64,000 nt of DNA from Streptomyces sp. NBC_01707 (lineage in GTDB: Bacteria; Actinomycetota; Actinomycetes; Streptomycetales; Streptomycetaceae), in the NCBI RefSeq assembly GCF_041438805.1, contig NZ_CP109190.1, positions 9,114,001-9,178,000 on the forward strand. The letters are read 5' to 3'. A program made the position numbers and the translations under genes. A model generated the notes under the pieces. That model was not told the DNA's origin. It saw only the letters and a program-made list of their open reading frames with translations, and made no database searches. How positions within the stretch are numbered: the first letter of the stretch is position 1; each line of letters opens with the position of its first letter. Shown here piece by piece: positions 8,241 to 16,701 of the stretch.

Positions 8241-9395
8241 GTGACGTTGCCCCTGTCCAGGATCGCCGTGCTCACCGGCGGCCTCGCCGTCGCCGCACTC
8301 AGCCTCAGCGCCTGTGGCGCAGCCACCAGCCAGTCCGCCACCACCCCGGACGGCAAGAAGGCGAACACCGCCACCTCCGCGACGGACTTCGGCGGCATGG
8401 ACGCCCTCGTCGCCGCGGCGAAGAAGGAGGGCACGCTGCACGCCATGGCCCTGCCCCGCGACTGGGCAAACTACGGCGCGCTGATCGACGGCTTCACCGA
8501 GAAGTACGGCATCAAGATCGAGGTCGAGAACCCCGACGGCAGCAGCCAGGACGAGATCAACGCGGTCACCTCGCGCAAGGGCCAGGACCGTGCCCCCGAC
8601 GTGCTGGACCTTGGCAGCTCATTCGCCCTGAGCGGGGCCCAGCAGGGACTGTTCGCGTCGTACAAGGTCGCCTCGTACGACGACATCCCGGCCGCGCAGA
8701 AGGACCCGCAGGCACGCTGGTACAACGACTACGGCGGCTACGTCTCCATCGGCTGCGACGCCAAGCGCGTCAAGCACTGCCCCAGCACCTTCAAGGACCT
8801 CCTCAAGCCCGAGTACAAGGGCCAGGTCGCGCTCAACGGCAACCCGACCAAGTCCGGCTCCGCGTTCGGCGGTGTCTACGCGGCGGCCCTGGCGAACGGC
8901 GGTTCCCTCGACGACGTCCAGCCGGGACTGGACTTCTTCGCCGAGCTGAAGAAGAACGGGAACTACACGCCGGTCGAGTCGACCCCGGCGACGGTCGAGA
9001 AGGGCGAGACGCCCATCAGTATCGACTGGGACTACCTCAACGCCGGCTACGCCGACGAGTTCAAGAGCAAGGGCGTCGACTGGAAGGTCTCCGTCCCGTC
9101 CGACGGCCGGTACGCGCAGTACTACTCGCAGGCCATCACCAAGGACGCGCCGCACCCCGCGGCCGCCCGCCTCTGGCAGGAGTACCTGTACAGCGTCGAG
9201 GGCCAGAACATCTGGCTCAAGGGCTACGCCCGCCCGGCGCTGATGCCCGCCATGGAGAAGGCGGGGACGCTCGACAAGGACGCCGCCGCCAAGCTGCCCG
9301 AGGTCTCGGGCGCGGTCACGTTCCCGACCGAGGCCCAGCAGAACAAGGCCAAGGGCGTCATCGCCCAGGGCTGGGGCAAGGCCGTCTCGGGATGA
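8241..9395 (+). CDS. ABC importer substrate-binding lipoprotein (Fe3+/aminoethylphosphonate-type fold)
   Basis: A 384-residue extracellular solute-binding protein. A GTG start at 8241 follows GGAGAG. The signal peptide ends in the lipobox LSAC with the lipidated Cys at about residue 25. The mature part follows the periplasmic binding protein type II pattern of the AfuA/PhnS/PotD group, including the VLDLGSS and NPTKSG segments that line the ligand cleft. The gene begins a four-gene importer operon with 4-base or larger overlaps. Given the shared operator with a phospholipase C and the HAD enzyme downstream, the ligand is likely an organophosphate such as phosphocholine, or a phosphonate. This ligand is inference; iron or polyamine binding is less supported by context. 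Confidence 0.88.
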   Translation: MTLPLSRIAVLTGGLAVAALSLSACGAATSQSATTPDGKKANTATSATDFGGMDALVAAAKKEGTLHAMALPRDWANYGALIDGFTEKYGIKIEVENPDGSSQDEINAVTSRKGQDRAPDVLDLGSSFALSGAQQGLFASYKVASYDDIPAAQKDPQARWYNDYGGYVSIGCDAKRVKHCPSTFKDLLKPEYKGQVALNGNPTKSGSAFGGVYAAALANGGSLDDVQPGLDFFAELKKNGNYTPVESTPATVEKGETPISIDWDYLNAGYADEFKSKGVDWKVSVPSDGRYAQYYSQAITKDAPHPAAARLWQEYLYSVEGQNIWLKGYARPALMPAMEKAGTLDKDAAAKLPEVSGAVTFPTEAQQNKAKGVIAQGWGKAVSG

Positions 9396-10309
9396 CCTCC
9401 GGCATGTCTGTCACTTCCGCGCCGCCCCCCGTCGTCGCTGCGCCCGCCGCCGCTGCCGCGGGGCGGCGGCGCCGGGGGGCCGGGTGGCTCGCCGTCGTTC
9501 CGTTGCTCGTCTTCGTGGCGATCGCCTTCGGGATCCCGGCCCTGGCCATGCTGAACGGCGCCTTCACGGTCAAGGACCCGGCCACCGGCGCCACGTCCTA
9601 CACCACCGCCAATCTGACCACGTCGCTGCACGGCGCCTATCTGACAGCGCTCCTGGGCAGCGTAAAACTGTCCGCGGTCTCGGCGGCCATCGCCATGCTC
9701 CTCGGGTTGTTGCTCGCGCAGGCCGTGGTGGTCTCCCGCTTCCGCGCACTGCGCGAGGCCGTACTCACCGCCTCCGGGGTGCTGGCGAACTTCGGCGGTG
9801 TCCCGCTCGCCTTCGCCTTCGTCGCGACGCTCGGCAACTCCGGTGTCCTCACAAGGCACCTGGGCCTCGCCGACGCGGGTTGGACCCTGTACAGCTTCTG
9901 GGGCCTGACTCTCACGTACCTCTATTTCCTGATCCCGCTGATGGTCCTCACCATCACGCCCGCCCTCGACGGGCTGCGCTCCCAGTGGCGCGAGGCCGCC
10001 CGGAACAACGGCGCCACGCATGCCCAGTACTGGCGGCACGTCGCCCTGCCGGTGCTCGCGCCGTCGTTGCTCGGTGGTCTGGTGCTGCTGTTCGGCAGCG
10101 CGTTCGCCGCCTACGCCACTGCCGCCGCGATGGTCGGTAGCTCGGTCCCGCTGGTCACGCTGCAGATCGCCGACGCCATCTCGGGCAACGTCCTGGTCGG
10201 CCAGGAGAACGTGGCTCTGGCCCTCAGCCTCGACATGGTCCTCGTCGCGGGCCTGGTGATGGCCGTGTACCTGCCCCTGCAACGACGGAGCGCGCGATGG
10301 CTCGCCTGA
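9392..10309 (+). CDS. ABC transporter permease (first of pair)
   Basis: A 305-residue inner-membrane permease whose start overlaps the preceding stop by four bases. It has six predicted membrane segments, and the EAA loop (REAARNNGATHAQYW, about residues 208-222) that docks onto the ATPase. The N-terminus carries a long Ala/Pro-rich cytoplasmic leader. It forms the channel together with the next gene product. Confidence 0.9.
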   Translation: MTSGMSVTSAPPPVVAAPAAAAAGRRRRGAGWLAVVPLLVFVAIAFGIPALAMLNGAFTVKDPATGATSYTTANLTTSLHGAYLTALLGSVKLSAVSAAIAMLLGLLLAQAVVVSRFRALREAVLTASGVLANFGGVPLAFAFVATLGNSGVLTRHLGLADAGWTLYSFWGLTLTYLYFLIPLMVLTITPALDGLRSQWREAARNNGATHAQYWRHVALPVLAPSLLGGLVLLFGSAFAAYATAAAMVGSSVPLVTLQIADAISGNVLVGQENVALALSLDMVLVAGLVMAVYLPLQRRSARWLA

Positions 10310-11130
10310 ACACCACCTTCCGCCCCGGACGGGCCGCGGTTCTCGCCGTCGCCGGGCTCTACTTCCTGGTGCCGCTGGCAGCCTCCGTGATCTTCACGGT
10401 CGATGTGCCGGGTCAGGGCCTGAACGTCGACGCGTACGCGCGGATCCTCGGCACCGACGGCTTCCTGCCCAGCCTGGTGCTCTCCCTCGAACTGGCCGCC
10501 GCCACGATCGCCGTCGTTCTGCTGCTGATGGTGCCCGCCATGGTCGCGCTGCGGCTCGGCGCACCCCGGCTGCGGCCCGTGGTCGAGGTCATCTGCTCGC
10601 TGCCGCTGATCGTCCCGCCGATCGCGTTCGTCGCCGGGATCGGAACGGTCCTCAAGTGGGGTCCCGAGTACCTCGCGACGACGCCGCTCTTCCAGACGTT
10701 CGTCGCGCTCCAGAACCCGGACTTCCCGATCGTGCTCGTCCTCGCCTACGTCGTGATGGCTCTGCCGTTCGTCCACCGTGCCCTCGACGCGGGGCTTCGC
10801 GCCGTCGACGTGCGCACGCTCGTCGAGGCCGCCCGCAGCTGCGGTGCGGGCTGGCCGCAGGCCCTCGTCCGCGCGGTGCTGCCGAACCTCCGCGGTGCGC
10901 TGCTCAACGCGGCGTTCCTCACGCTGGCACTCGTACTGGGGGAGTTCACCGTCGCCCAGCTCCTCGGCTTCCAGCCATTCGCCGTGTGGATCTACAGCAT
11001 CGGCGGCTCCCAGGCCCAGATGTCCGTCGCCGTGTCCGTGCTCAGCCTGTTCCTGACCTGGGCACTCCTCCTGGCGGTCGCCACCCTCGGCGGCCGCCGC
11101 GCCCCCTCCCGTACCGTCTCCCAGGGATGA
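10297..11130 (+). CDS. ABC transporter permease (second of pair)
   Basis: A 277-residue permease overlapping the previous gene by 13 bases, showing translational coupling. Six membrane segments and an EAA loop (VEAARSCGAGWPQAL, about residues 176-190) are visible. The separate second permease matches the heterodimeric arrangement of PhnU/PhnV- and PotB/PotC-type importers. Confidence 0.9.
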   Translation: MARLNTTFRPGRAAVLAVAGLYFLVPLAASVIFTVDVPGQGLNVDAYARILGTDGFLPSLVLSLELAAATIAVVLLLMVPAMVALRLGAPRLRPVVEVICSLPLIVPPIAFVAGIGTVLKWGPEYLATTPLFQTFVALQNPDFPIVLVLAYVVMALPFVHRALDAGLRAVDVRTLVEAARSCGAGWPQALVRAVLPNLRGALLNAAFLTLALVLGEFTVAQLLGFQPFAVWIYSIGGSQAQMSVAVSVLSLFLTWALLLAVATLGGRRAPSRTVSQG

Positions 11131-12221
11131 CCCTCACCATGACGATCACCACGCCGGAGAAGGCCGCCACGACCGGCGCCGCAACCGTCGAATTCCGCGG
11201 CATGCGCCGCAAGTTCGGCGCGACCGTCGCCCTCGACGGCCTCGACCTGACCGCGCGGCCCGGAGAACTCCTCGCCCTGCTCGGCCCGTCCGGCTGCGGC
11301 AAGACCACCGCACTGCGCGTGCTCGCCGGGTTCGAACACCCCGACTCCGGCGAGGTACTCGTCGACGGTGAGGACGTGACCCGGGTGCCGGCCCACCGCC
11401 GCGACGCCGGGATGGTCTTCCAGTCGTACAGCCTTTTCCCGCACCTCACCGCGCTCGACAACGTCGCGTTCGGGATGCGCATGCGCAAGGTCCGTACGGC
11501 CGAGCGGCGCGCCCGCGCCGCCGAGCTGCTGGAGCTGGTGGGCCTCGGGGACAGGGGTGAGCGCTTCCCGCACCAGCTTTCCGGCGGGCAGCAGCAGCGC
11601 ATCGCACTCGCCCGCGCGCTCGCGCTGCGCCCGCGGGTCCTGCTTCTCGACGAGCCGCTGTCCGCGCTCGACGCCAAGGTGCGGCTGGCGCTCCGCGAGG
11701 AGATCCGTCGCCTGCAGCAGGAACTCGCCATCACCACACTCTTTGTGACGCACGATCAGGAGGAGGCGCTCTCGATGGCCGACCGCGTCGCCGTGATGCG
11801 CGCGGGACGGCTGGAGCAGTGCGCGGCCCCCGCCGAGCTGTACGCGAGGCCCGCCACCGCGTTCGTCGCCGAGTTCGTCGGCACCATGAGCCGGATCCCG
11901 GGCGTCCTCGATGCCGAGCGCACGACGGTGACGGTCCTGGGACGACGGCTTCCCGTGGACGGTGACCCGGGCGAAGGCGACGACGTGGACGTCCTCGTAC
12001 GACCCGAAGCGGTCCGGCTCGCCGTGGACGACACGGCCGACGCCAGGGTCGTAGCCACCGCCTTCCTCGGCGCCGTCACCCGAGTCACCGTCCGCCTCGC
12101 CGACGGCACCGAGGTGAAGGCCGACCTGCAGACACACGAAGCGGCGGTACTCACCGCGGGCACCGCCGTGACCGTGATGCTCCCGGACCGGCCGGTGCTC
12201 GTCGCGGCGCGGCGCCACTGA
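11127..12221 (+). CDS. ABC transporter ATP-binding protein with TOBE domain
   Basis: A 364-residue ATPase that powers the importer. Walker A (GPSGCGKTT), the Q-loop (VFQSYSLFPH), the signature (LSGGQQQRIALARAL) and Walker B (VLLLDEPLSALD) are all intact, and the switch His is in LFVTHDQEEA. The last about 110 residues form the regulatory TOBE/OB-fold typical of the CUT1/spermidine/phosphonate group. The ATG overlaps the preceding stop by four bases; an alternative ATG is four codons on. Confidence 0.92.
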   Translation: MTLTMTITTPEKAATTGAATVEFRGMRRKFGATVALDGLDLTARPGELLALLGPSGCGKTTALRVLAGFEHPDSGEVLVDGEDVTRVPAHRRDAGMVFQSYSLFPHLTALDNVAFGMRMRKVRTAERRARAAELLELVGLGDRGERFPHQLSGGQQQRIALARALALRPRVLLLDEPLSALDAKVRLALREEIRRLQQELAITTLFVTHDQEEALSMADRVAVMRAGRLEQCAAPAELYARPATAFVAEFVGTMSRIPGVLDAERTTVTVLGRRLPVDGDPGEGDDVDVLVRPEAVRLAVDDTADARVVATAFLGAVTRVTVRLADGTEVKADLQTHEAAVLTAGTAVTVMLPDRPVLVAARRH

Positions 12222-12323
12222 CCCCGGCGCCGCCGCATCCGAACGCCCGCAGGACGTCTGCAGGCGCACAGCCCTGCAGCACGTCGACACCCGCCCTACG
12301 CCGAGCCGCCGAAAGAGATCTTT

Positions 12324-13082
12324 GTGAAGCAACCCAGCACCACGCCCGTTCAGCCATCGCTGCTGGAAGCCGTGCTGTTCGACATGGACGGCACCCTCGT
12401 GGACACCGAGCAGCTGTGGTGGGGGGCCGTCGACGAGGTGGCTGCCGGTTTGGGGTACGCACTCACGGAGGCCGACCAGCCCGATGTGCTGGGCCGCCCC
12501 GTGGAGCACACGGCGAAGGCACTGGGCCGGGCCGCCGGAGTTCCGGTCGACGCGGTCGCCGCCGATCTCCACAGGGAATTCGCGGCCCGGGTGCGCGCCG
12601 ACGTCGTGCCGCGCCCCGGCGCCGTCGAGCTGCTCGTGGCGCTGCGCAGCGAAGGCGTTCCCACCGCCTTGGTCACGGCCTCGCCGCGGCACGTCGCCGA
12701 CACCGTCGTGAAGGCCCTGGAGGCTCTGGGTGCGGGCCGGTTCACCACCACGGTCACCGCCGACGACACGCTCCGCACGAAACCCGACCCCGACCCCTAC
12801 CTCGCCGCCTGCCAAGCCCTCGGTGTGTCCCCGGGCGCCTGTGTGGCCGTGGAAGACACCCCCACGGGCGTCGCCTCGGCGGAGGCGGCGGGCTGCCACG
12901 TCCTCGCGGTCCCGTCCGTCGCACCCATCGAACCGAGGGACCGGCGCACGGTTCTCGGGAGCCTGGAGGAGGCGTCCTTGGGGCTCTTGAGTGCGCTGGT
13001 GCGTGCCGGGGTACCGGACCCGCGTGCGCTCACCGAGCCGACGCCGGCTCGGGGGAGGCGCGCCCTGGGCCCGGCCCGTTGA
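12324..13082 (+). CDS. HAD family phosphatase (HAD-IA, beta-phosphoglucomutase-like)
   Basis: A 252-residue haloacid-dehalogenase hydrolase with motif I LFDMDGTLVDTE (nucleophile Asp about 20, acid/base Asp about 22), motif II in ALVTASPRH, the motif III lysine in TKPDPDPYLAA, and motif IV AVEDTPTG. A helical cap follows motif I. It starts at GTG 12324, 102 bp after the ATPase gene, and most likely belongs to the same transcript. It probably removes phosphate from the imported compound in the cytoplasm; a phosphonoacetaldehyde hydrolase role is less likely because the sequence resembles the beta-PGM branch. Confidence 0.85.
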   Translation: MKQPSTTPVQPSLLEAVLFDMDGTLVDTEQLWWGAVDEVAAGLGYALTEADQPDVLGRPVEHTAKALGRAAGVPVDAVAADLHREFAARVRADVVPRPGAVELLVALRSEGVPTALVTASPRHVADTVVKALEALGAGRFTTTVTADDTLRTKPDPDPYLAACQALGVSPGACVAVEDTPTGVASAEAAGCHVLAVPSVAPIEPRDRRTVLGSLEEASLGLLSALVRAGVPDPRALTEPTPARGRRALGPAR

Positions 13083-13259
13083 GTCTGGGCGCGGTGGTGG
13101 GCGCGGGCACCGGCCCGGAGAGCGACGCTTCCACCTGACCGTGCACGCAGTTGACGCGATACCCGTCACCACGCCTGGCCACCGGAGTGCTGTGCACCCT
13201 CCTGCAACGGGTCGCCGCCGTCGTGCGGCGATGTTCCCGCTCGGCGCCTCCGCCGGTGG

Positions 13260-13988
13260 CTATTCGCGCTCTCCCGCCGTTCCACCGGCGGCGAGCCGCA
13301 TGAGGTCCGTGGTGAAGTCGACGTCGTCGGCGGTGTGTTCGGCGCGGGTGGCGTTGCCGCCGAACTGGTGTTGGTAGCCGGTCCAGGCGCTGTCGGCGAT
13401 CGACCGGCCGACGCCGCTGCGCAGCAGGAGTACGAGTTCGGTGGCGGCGCGCTGGATCCGGTCGCCGAGCGCGGCCTGGCCCCAGTCCTCGGGTGCGGCG
13501 AAGAGGGAGGTGGGTGCGGGGAGAGCGCGCAGGAAGGCGAACAGGGGCCGGAGTTGCTCGTCGACAACCATGGCGTGCCGGGACGTGCCCGCGGTGGCGG
13601 CGAGGATGACCGGTTTGGCGATGAGCAGGTCGTTGTCGAGGATGTCGGCGAAGGACTTCAGCAGCCCGCTGATGCCTGCCTTGTACACGGGTGTGCTGGC
13701 GATGACGGCGTCGGCAGCGGCAAGGCGCTCGAACGCGGTCTTGAGGCGCTCGCCGGGGTATCCGGAGACGATCGCCTGGGCGATGTCGACCGCGAGCGGG
13801 CCGAGTTCGATGACACCGACGGTCGCGGAACTGCCGGATTCGAGGAGCAGGTCGAGAACCTTCTGCGCGGTGCGATCCGCGAGAAGGCGGGTGGACGAGG
13901 GTTCGCTCACACCAGCGCTGACGACGACGAGGCGCAACGGCTCGTCCACTTCGGCGGAATCGTGCGGGGCGGAGGTGTTGAGGCTCAT
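13260..13988 (-). CDS. NADPH-dependent FMN reductase (CE1759-type)
   Basis: A 242-residue flavodoxin-fold reductase that would supply reduced FMN to a partner monooxygenase. VVSAGVSEPSSTRLLAD near the N-terminus is the phosphate-binding loop, and STPVYKAGISGLLKSFAD is the flavin-contacting segment. Homologues of this subgroup are encoded beside LLM-class oxidoreductases, and that is the case here with 151 bp between the genes. ATG 13988 follows an AAGGAA site. Upstream in-frame starts would add an Arg/Pro-rich stretch that looks non-coding. Confidence 0.88.
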   Translation of the reverse strand: MSLNTSAPHDSAEVDEPLRLVVVSAGVSEPSSTRLLADRTAQKVLDLLLESGSSATVGVIELGPLAVDIAQAIVSGYPGERLKTAFERLAAADAVIASTPVYKAGISGLLKSFADILDNDLLIAKPVILAATAGTSRHAMVVDEQLRPLFAFLRALPAPTSLFAAPEDWGQAALGDRIQRAATELVLLLRSGVGRSIADSAWTGYQHQFGGNATRAEHTADDVDFTTDLMRLAAGGTAGERE

Positions 13989-14139
13989 ACGGGGTTCCTT
14001 ACCTCTTCCTTGGGTGCGGTGGATGTCGTTGCCTCGCACTCGGCGGCGTCGAGGCGCGCGAGGCCGACGTCGCGGAGCACCTCGCCCGGGAGAAGGCCTC
14101 GCGCGCCTCGATCGCGAGTGGAAACGCTGCCTGCCCTGG

Positions 14140-15327
14140 TCACACGGCCGACGGGAAGTGTGCCTCGACGGCCGGGTCGCTGTCCTGGTACGGGGACGCG
14201 CCTGAGAGGTTGTCGCCGCGGTTCGGGTTCGGGCGCGGCTGCCGTGGCTCGGCATCGCCGTACTTCTCCGTGACCCGGGTGCTGTGGACGGGGGCGTCGG
14301 ACACTCCGGGGGCGCGCCTGGCGGCCATCTCCTTGCGAAGCACCGGGACGACCTCGGTCCCGAGCAGCTCGACCTGCTCGAGCGCCATCTCGACGGGCAG
14401 CCCCATGCCGTCGAGCGCGAAGAGCTGGCGCTGGTAGTCGCCGAAACCCTCCTGGAAGGTGAGGGTCTTGTCGATGACCTCCTGCGGACTGCCGACGCTC
14501 AGGGGTGTGCGGGTCATGTAGTCGTCGAGCGAGCTCCCCCGGAAGACCGGGTACTCCTCGAAGTACGGGCGGAAGGTGTTCACGGCATCCTGGGAGCGTC
14601 GGGCGATGAACGCCTGCCCGCCCAGACCGACGATTGCTTGTTCCTTCGTGCCGTGCCCGTAGTGCTCGAAACGTGCGCGGTAGAAGTCCACGAGCGGCTT
14701 GAAGTGCAGGTTCGGCGCCAGGATGTGATTGGCGAAGTACCCGTTTCCGTAGTAGGCGGCCTGCTCGGCGATCTCGGGCGTGCGGATCGAGCCGTGCCAG
14801 ACGAACGGCGGCACATCGTCCAAGGGCCGCGGGGTCGAGGTGAAGCCTTGCAACGGGGTGCGGAAGGTGCCCTCCCAGTCCACGACATCCTCCCGCCAGA
14901 GCCGGTGCAACAGGTTGTAGTTCTCCAGAGCGAGAGCCACACCCTTGCGGATGTCCTTGCCGAACCATGGATAGACCGGCACCGTGTTGCCGCGCCCGAC
15001 CATGAGATCGAGCCGTCCCTTCGCCACGTGCTGGAGCATGGCGTAGTCCTCGGCGATCTTCACCGGGTCATTCGTGGTCATGAGCGTGACCGAGGTGCTG
15101 AGGATGATGCGCTCGGTCAGCGCGGCGATGTGCGCGAGCAGGGTGGTGGGCGAGGACGGGATGAAGGGGGGATTGTGGTGCTCGCCGAGTGCGAACACGT
15201 CCAGGCCGACCTCGTCGGCCCGCTGGGCCACTCGCACCAGGTTGCTGATGCGTTCCGCCTCGCTCTGGGTGTAGCCGGTGACCGGGTCGGGTGCGATGTC
15301 GCCGACCGTGAAGATTCCGAACTGCAT
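14140..15327 (-). CDS. LLM class flavin-dependent oxidoreductase (CE1758-type)
   Basis: A 395-residue luciferase-like monooxygenase with a TIM-barrel fold. It starts MQFGIFTVGDI, with EHHNPPF at about residues 49-55 and GRLDLMVGRGN at about 105-115, both typical of the flavin site. It should use FMNH2 from the adjacent reductase to oxidise an unknown substrate. The last 50 residues are polar and Pro/Asn-rich and lie beyond the barrel. ATG 15327 is chosen because the family begins there; further upstream codons read as non-coding Arg-rich sequence. Confidence 0.9.
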   Translation of the reverse strand: MQFGIFTVGDIAPDPVTGYTQSEAERISNLVRVAQRADEVGLDVFALGEHHNPPFIPSSPTTLLAHIAALTERIILSTSVTLMTTNDPVKIAEDYAMLQHVAKGRLDLMVGRGNTVPVYPWFGKDIRKGVALALENYNLLHRLWREDVVDWEGTFRTPLQGFTSTPRPLDDVPPFVWHGSIRTPEIAEQAAYYGNGYFANHILAPNLHFKPLVDFYRARFEHYGHGTKEQAIVGLGGQAFIARRSQDAVNTFRPYFEEYPVFRGSSLDDYMTRTPLSVGSPQEVIDKTLTFQEGFGDYQRQLFALDGMGLPVEMALEQVELLGTEVVPVLRKEMAARRAPGVSDAPVHSTRVTEKYGDAEPRQPRPNPNRGDNLSGASPYQDSDPAVEAHFPSAV

Positions 15328-15529
15328 TCTGTCCGTCTTTCTGTGTTGTCCCTGGGCGAGGACACCCCTCCGCCACCGGGTCCGGATCGTTTCGCCGTGT
15401 GACAGCGGCCGGTCCTGGGCGTCGTGGGTCACGTCACCGACCGTGTCCGGTCCGAGCGTGATGGGGCCCTGACATCGACGGGTTTGTCATGTCCCGCAGC
15501 GGTCGAAAGGGTGGTGCAGGCCCTGCGCA

Positions 15530-15558
15530 CCGCACCGGCGTCGGGGACGCCGGTGCGG
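15530..15558. terminator. Hairpin downstream of the NAD(P)H oxidoreductase
   Basis: CCGCACCGGCGTC and GACGCCGGTGCGG are perfect 13-bp arms with a GGG loop, 32 bp after the oxidoreductase stop on the minus strand. It separates this gene from the LLM gene. Confidence 0.8.
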
Positions 15559-15590
15559 GGCATGTCGGCGGAGCCTCGTGATACCTCGCG

Positions 15591-16151
15591 TCAGCCGACG
15601 CGCAGCGGAGCGAGGGCGTTGCTCCAGGCGACGACCTGGTCGAGGGTGGTGGTGAGGGAGTCGCGGTGGAGATCGGCGGGCTTGAAGACGCTGAAGTTCT
15701 CGAAGTCGGTGAACAGGGAGAACGCCACCTGGGAGCGGACGTCCGCCATCTGCAGCTCACCGGCGATCAGACGCAGGTGCTCCACGGCGCGGGTGCCGCC
15801 GGTGGAGCCGTAGCTGACGAAGCCGACGGACTTGTTGGCCCACTCGGCGGCCAGGAAGTCGATGGCGTTCTTCAGGGCGCCGGGCACCGAATGGTTGTAC
15901 TCGGGGGTCACGATGACGAAGCCGTCGAACGAGGCGATCTTCGCGGCCCACTCCTGCGTGTGCGGCTGGTTGTACTGACCCATCGCAGGCGGGTAGATCT
16001 CATCCAGCAGCGGCAGCTTGTAGTCCAGCAGGTCGACGAGCTCGTACTCCGCATCGGTGCGGGCCGTGGCCAGCTCGTGCACCCAGTGGGCGACCGCCTC
16101 GCCGTTACGTCCGGGGCGCGTACTGCCGAGGATGATGCCAATCTTTGTCAT
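15591..16151 (-). CDS. NAD(P)H-dependent FMN reductase / quinone reductase (flavodoxin fold)
   Basis: A 186-residue enzyme starting MTKIGIILGSTRPGRNG, the FMN phosphate loop, with VTPEYNHSVPGALKNAID at about residues 75-92, the second flavin-binding segment. Members reduce quinones, azo compounds or free FMN. AAAGGGAC precedes ATG 16151. It is divergent from a MarR regulator, and the 86-bp gap holds two copies of a palindromic motif, so redox or phenolic stress control through MarR is likely. Confidence 0.9.
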   Translation of the reverse strand: MTKIGIILGSTRPGRNGEAVAHWVHELATARTDAEYELVDLLDYKLPLLDEIYPPAMGQYNQPHTQEWAAKIASFDGFVIVTPEYNHSVPGALKNAIDFLAAEWANKSVGFVSYGSTGGTRAVEHLRLIAGELQMADVRSQVAFSLFTDFENFSVFKPADLHRDSLTTTLDQVVAWSNALAPLRVG

Positions 16152-16177
16152 CGTTTGTCCCTTTGCTTGGATATGTA

Positions 16178-16191
16178 CTTGCCGAGTCAAG
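16178..16191. promoter_or_regulatory. MarR operator candidate, copy 1
   Basis: CTTGCCGAGTCAAG has CTTG/CAAG arms and, with the flanking A and T, forms ACTTG-N6-CAAGT. It lies in the divergent marR-oxidoreductase gap. Confidence 0.65.
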
Positions 16192-16206
16192 TAAATGAGC
16201 TGAGTG

Positions 16207-16220
16207 CTTGCCTTGTCAAG
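16207..16220. promoter_or_regulatory. MarR operator candidate, copy 2
   Basis: CTTGCCTTGTCAAG repeats the first site (12 of 14 bases), centred 29 bp away or about three helical turns. It abuts a TAGGAT hexamer at 16225-16230 that could be the marR -10 box. Confidence 0.65.
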
Positions 16221-16237
16221 GAGCTAGGATGTGAGGC

Positions 16238-16699
16238 ATGCCCCATGACGAAGAGCCCCTGCGCCCCTTGGATGGGACCGAGGAAATGCTCGTGCGCGCT
16301 CTGGGCCATGTCATGACGGCGCTGCCACGACTGGTGGACGCGGACATGGTCCGTGACGGAGGGCTTCCTCTGTCCGAGTACACCCCCCTCATGCACCTGT
16401 CCGAGGCTCCCCACCGCCGGATGCGGATGAGCGAGCTCGCCGCTGCCTGCAACCTGTCCCTCAGCGGAATGACCCGCGTCGTCAACCGCCTCGAGAAGCA
16501 GGGACTCGTCCGACGAGCCAAGTGCGAGGAAGATCTACGCGGATGGAACGCGGTCCTCACCGACGACGGCCTCGCCCGTCTGCGGGAAGCCTGGCCGTCC
16601 CATCTGGACAGCATCCGACGGCACGTCCTCGACAACCTCGCCGGCCATGACCTCGCCGCACTCGCCGCCGCACTCCGACGCGTGGCGACCGCACCCTGA
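16238..16699 (+). CDS. MarR family transcriptional regulator
   Basis: A 153-residue winged-helix regulator. The recognition segment MSELAAACNLSLSGMTRVVNRLEKQGLV (seen in pieces at about 65-92) and the wing with a Lys-Cys-Glu-Glu-Asp stretch are typical. The Cys pair in the helix-turn-helix region and wing (about 73 and 97) might make it redox-sensitive, which is inference. A TAGGAT hexamer eight bases before the ATG suggests a leaderless transcript. It probably represses itself and the divergent oxidoreductase gene. It is convergent, with a two-base gap, to the SpoIIE-family gene. Confidence 0.9.
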   Translation: MPHDEEPLRPLDGTEEMLVRALGHVMTALPRLVDADMVRDGGLPLSEYTPLMHLSEAPHRRMRMSELAAACNLSLSGMTRVVNRLEKQGLVRRAKCEEDLRGWNAVLTDDGLARLREAWPSHLDSIRRHVLDNLAGHDLAALAAALRRVATAP

Positions 16700-16701
16700 C
16701 C

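Noticed and set aside
13985..14968. 327-codon minus-strand frame overlapping the LLM and FMN reductase genes
   Set aside because: It is out of frame with the LLM enzyme, Arg/Ala-rich and without motifs; the LLM frame explains the sequence.
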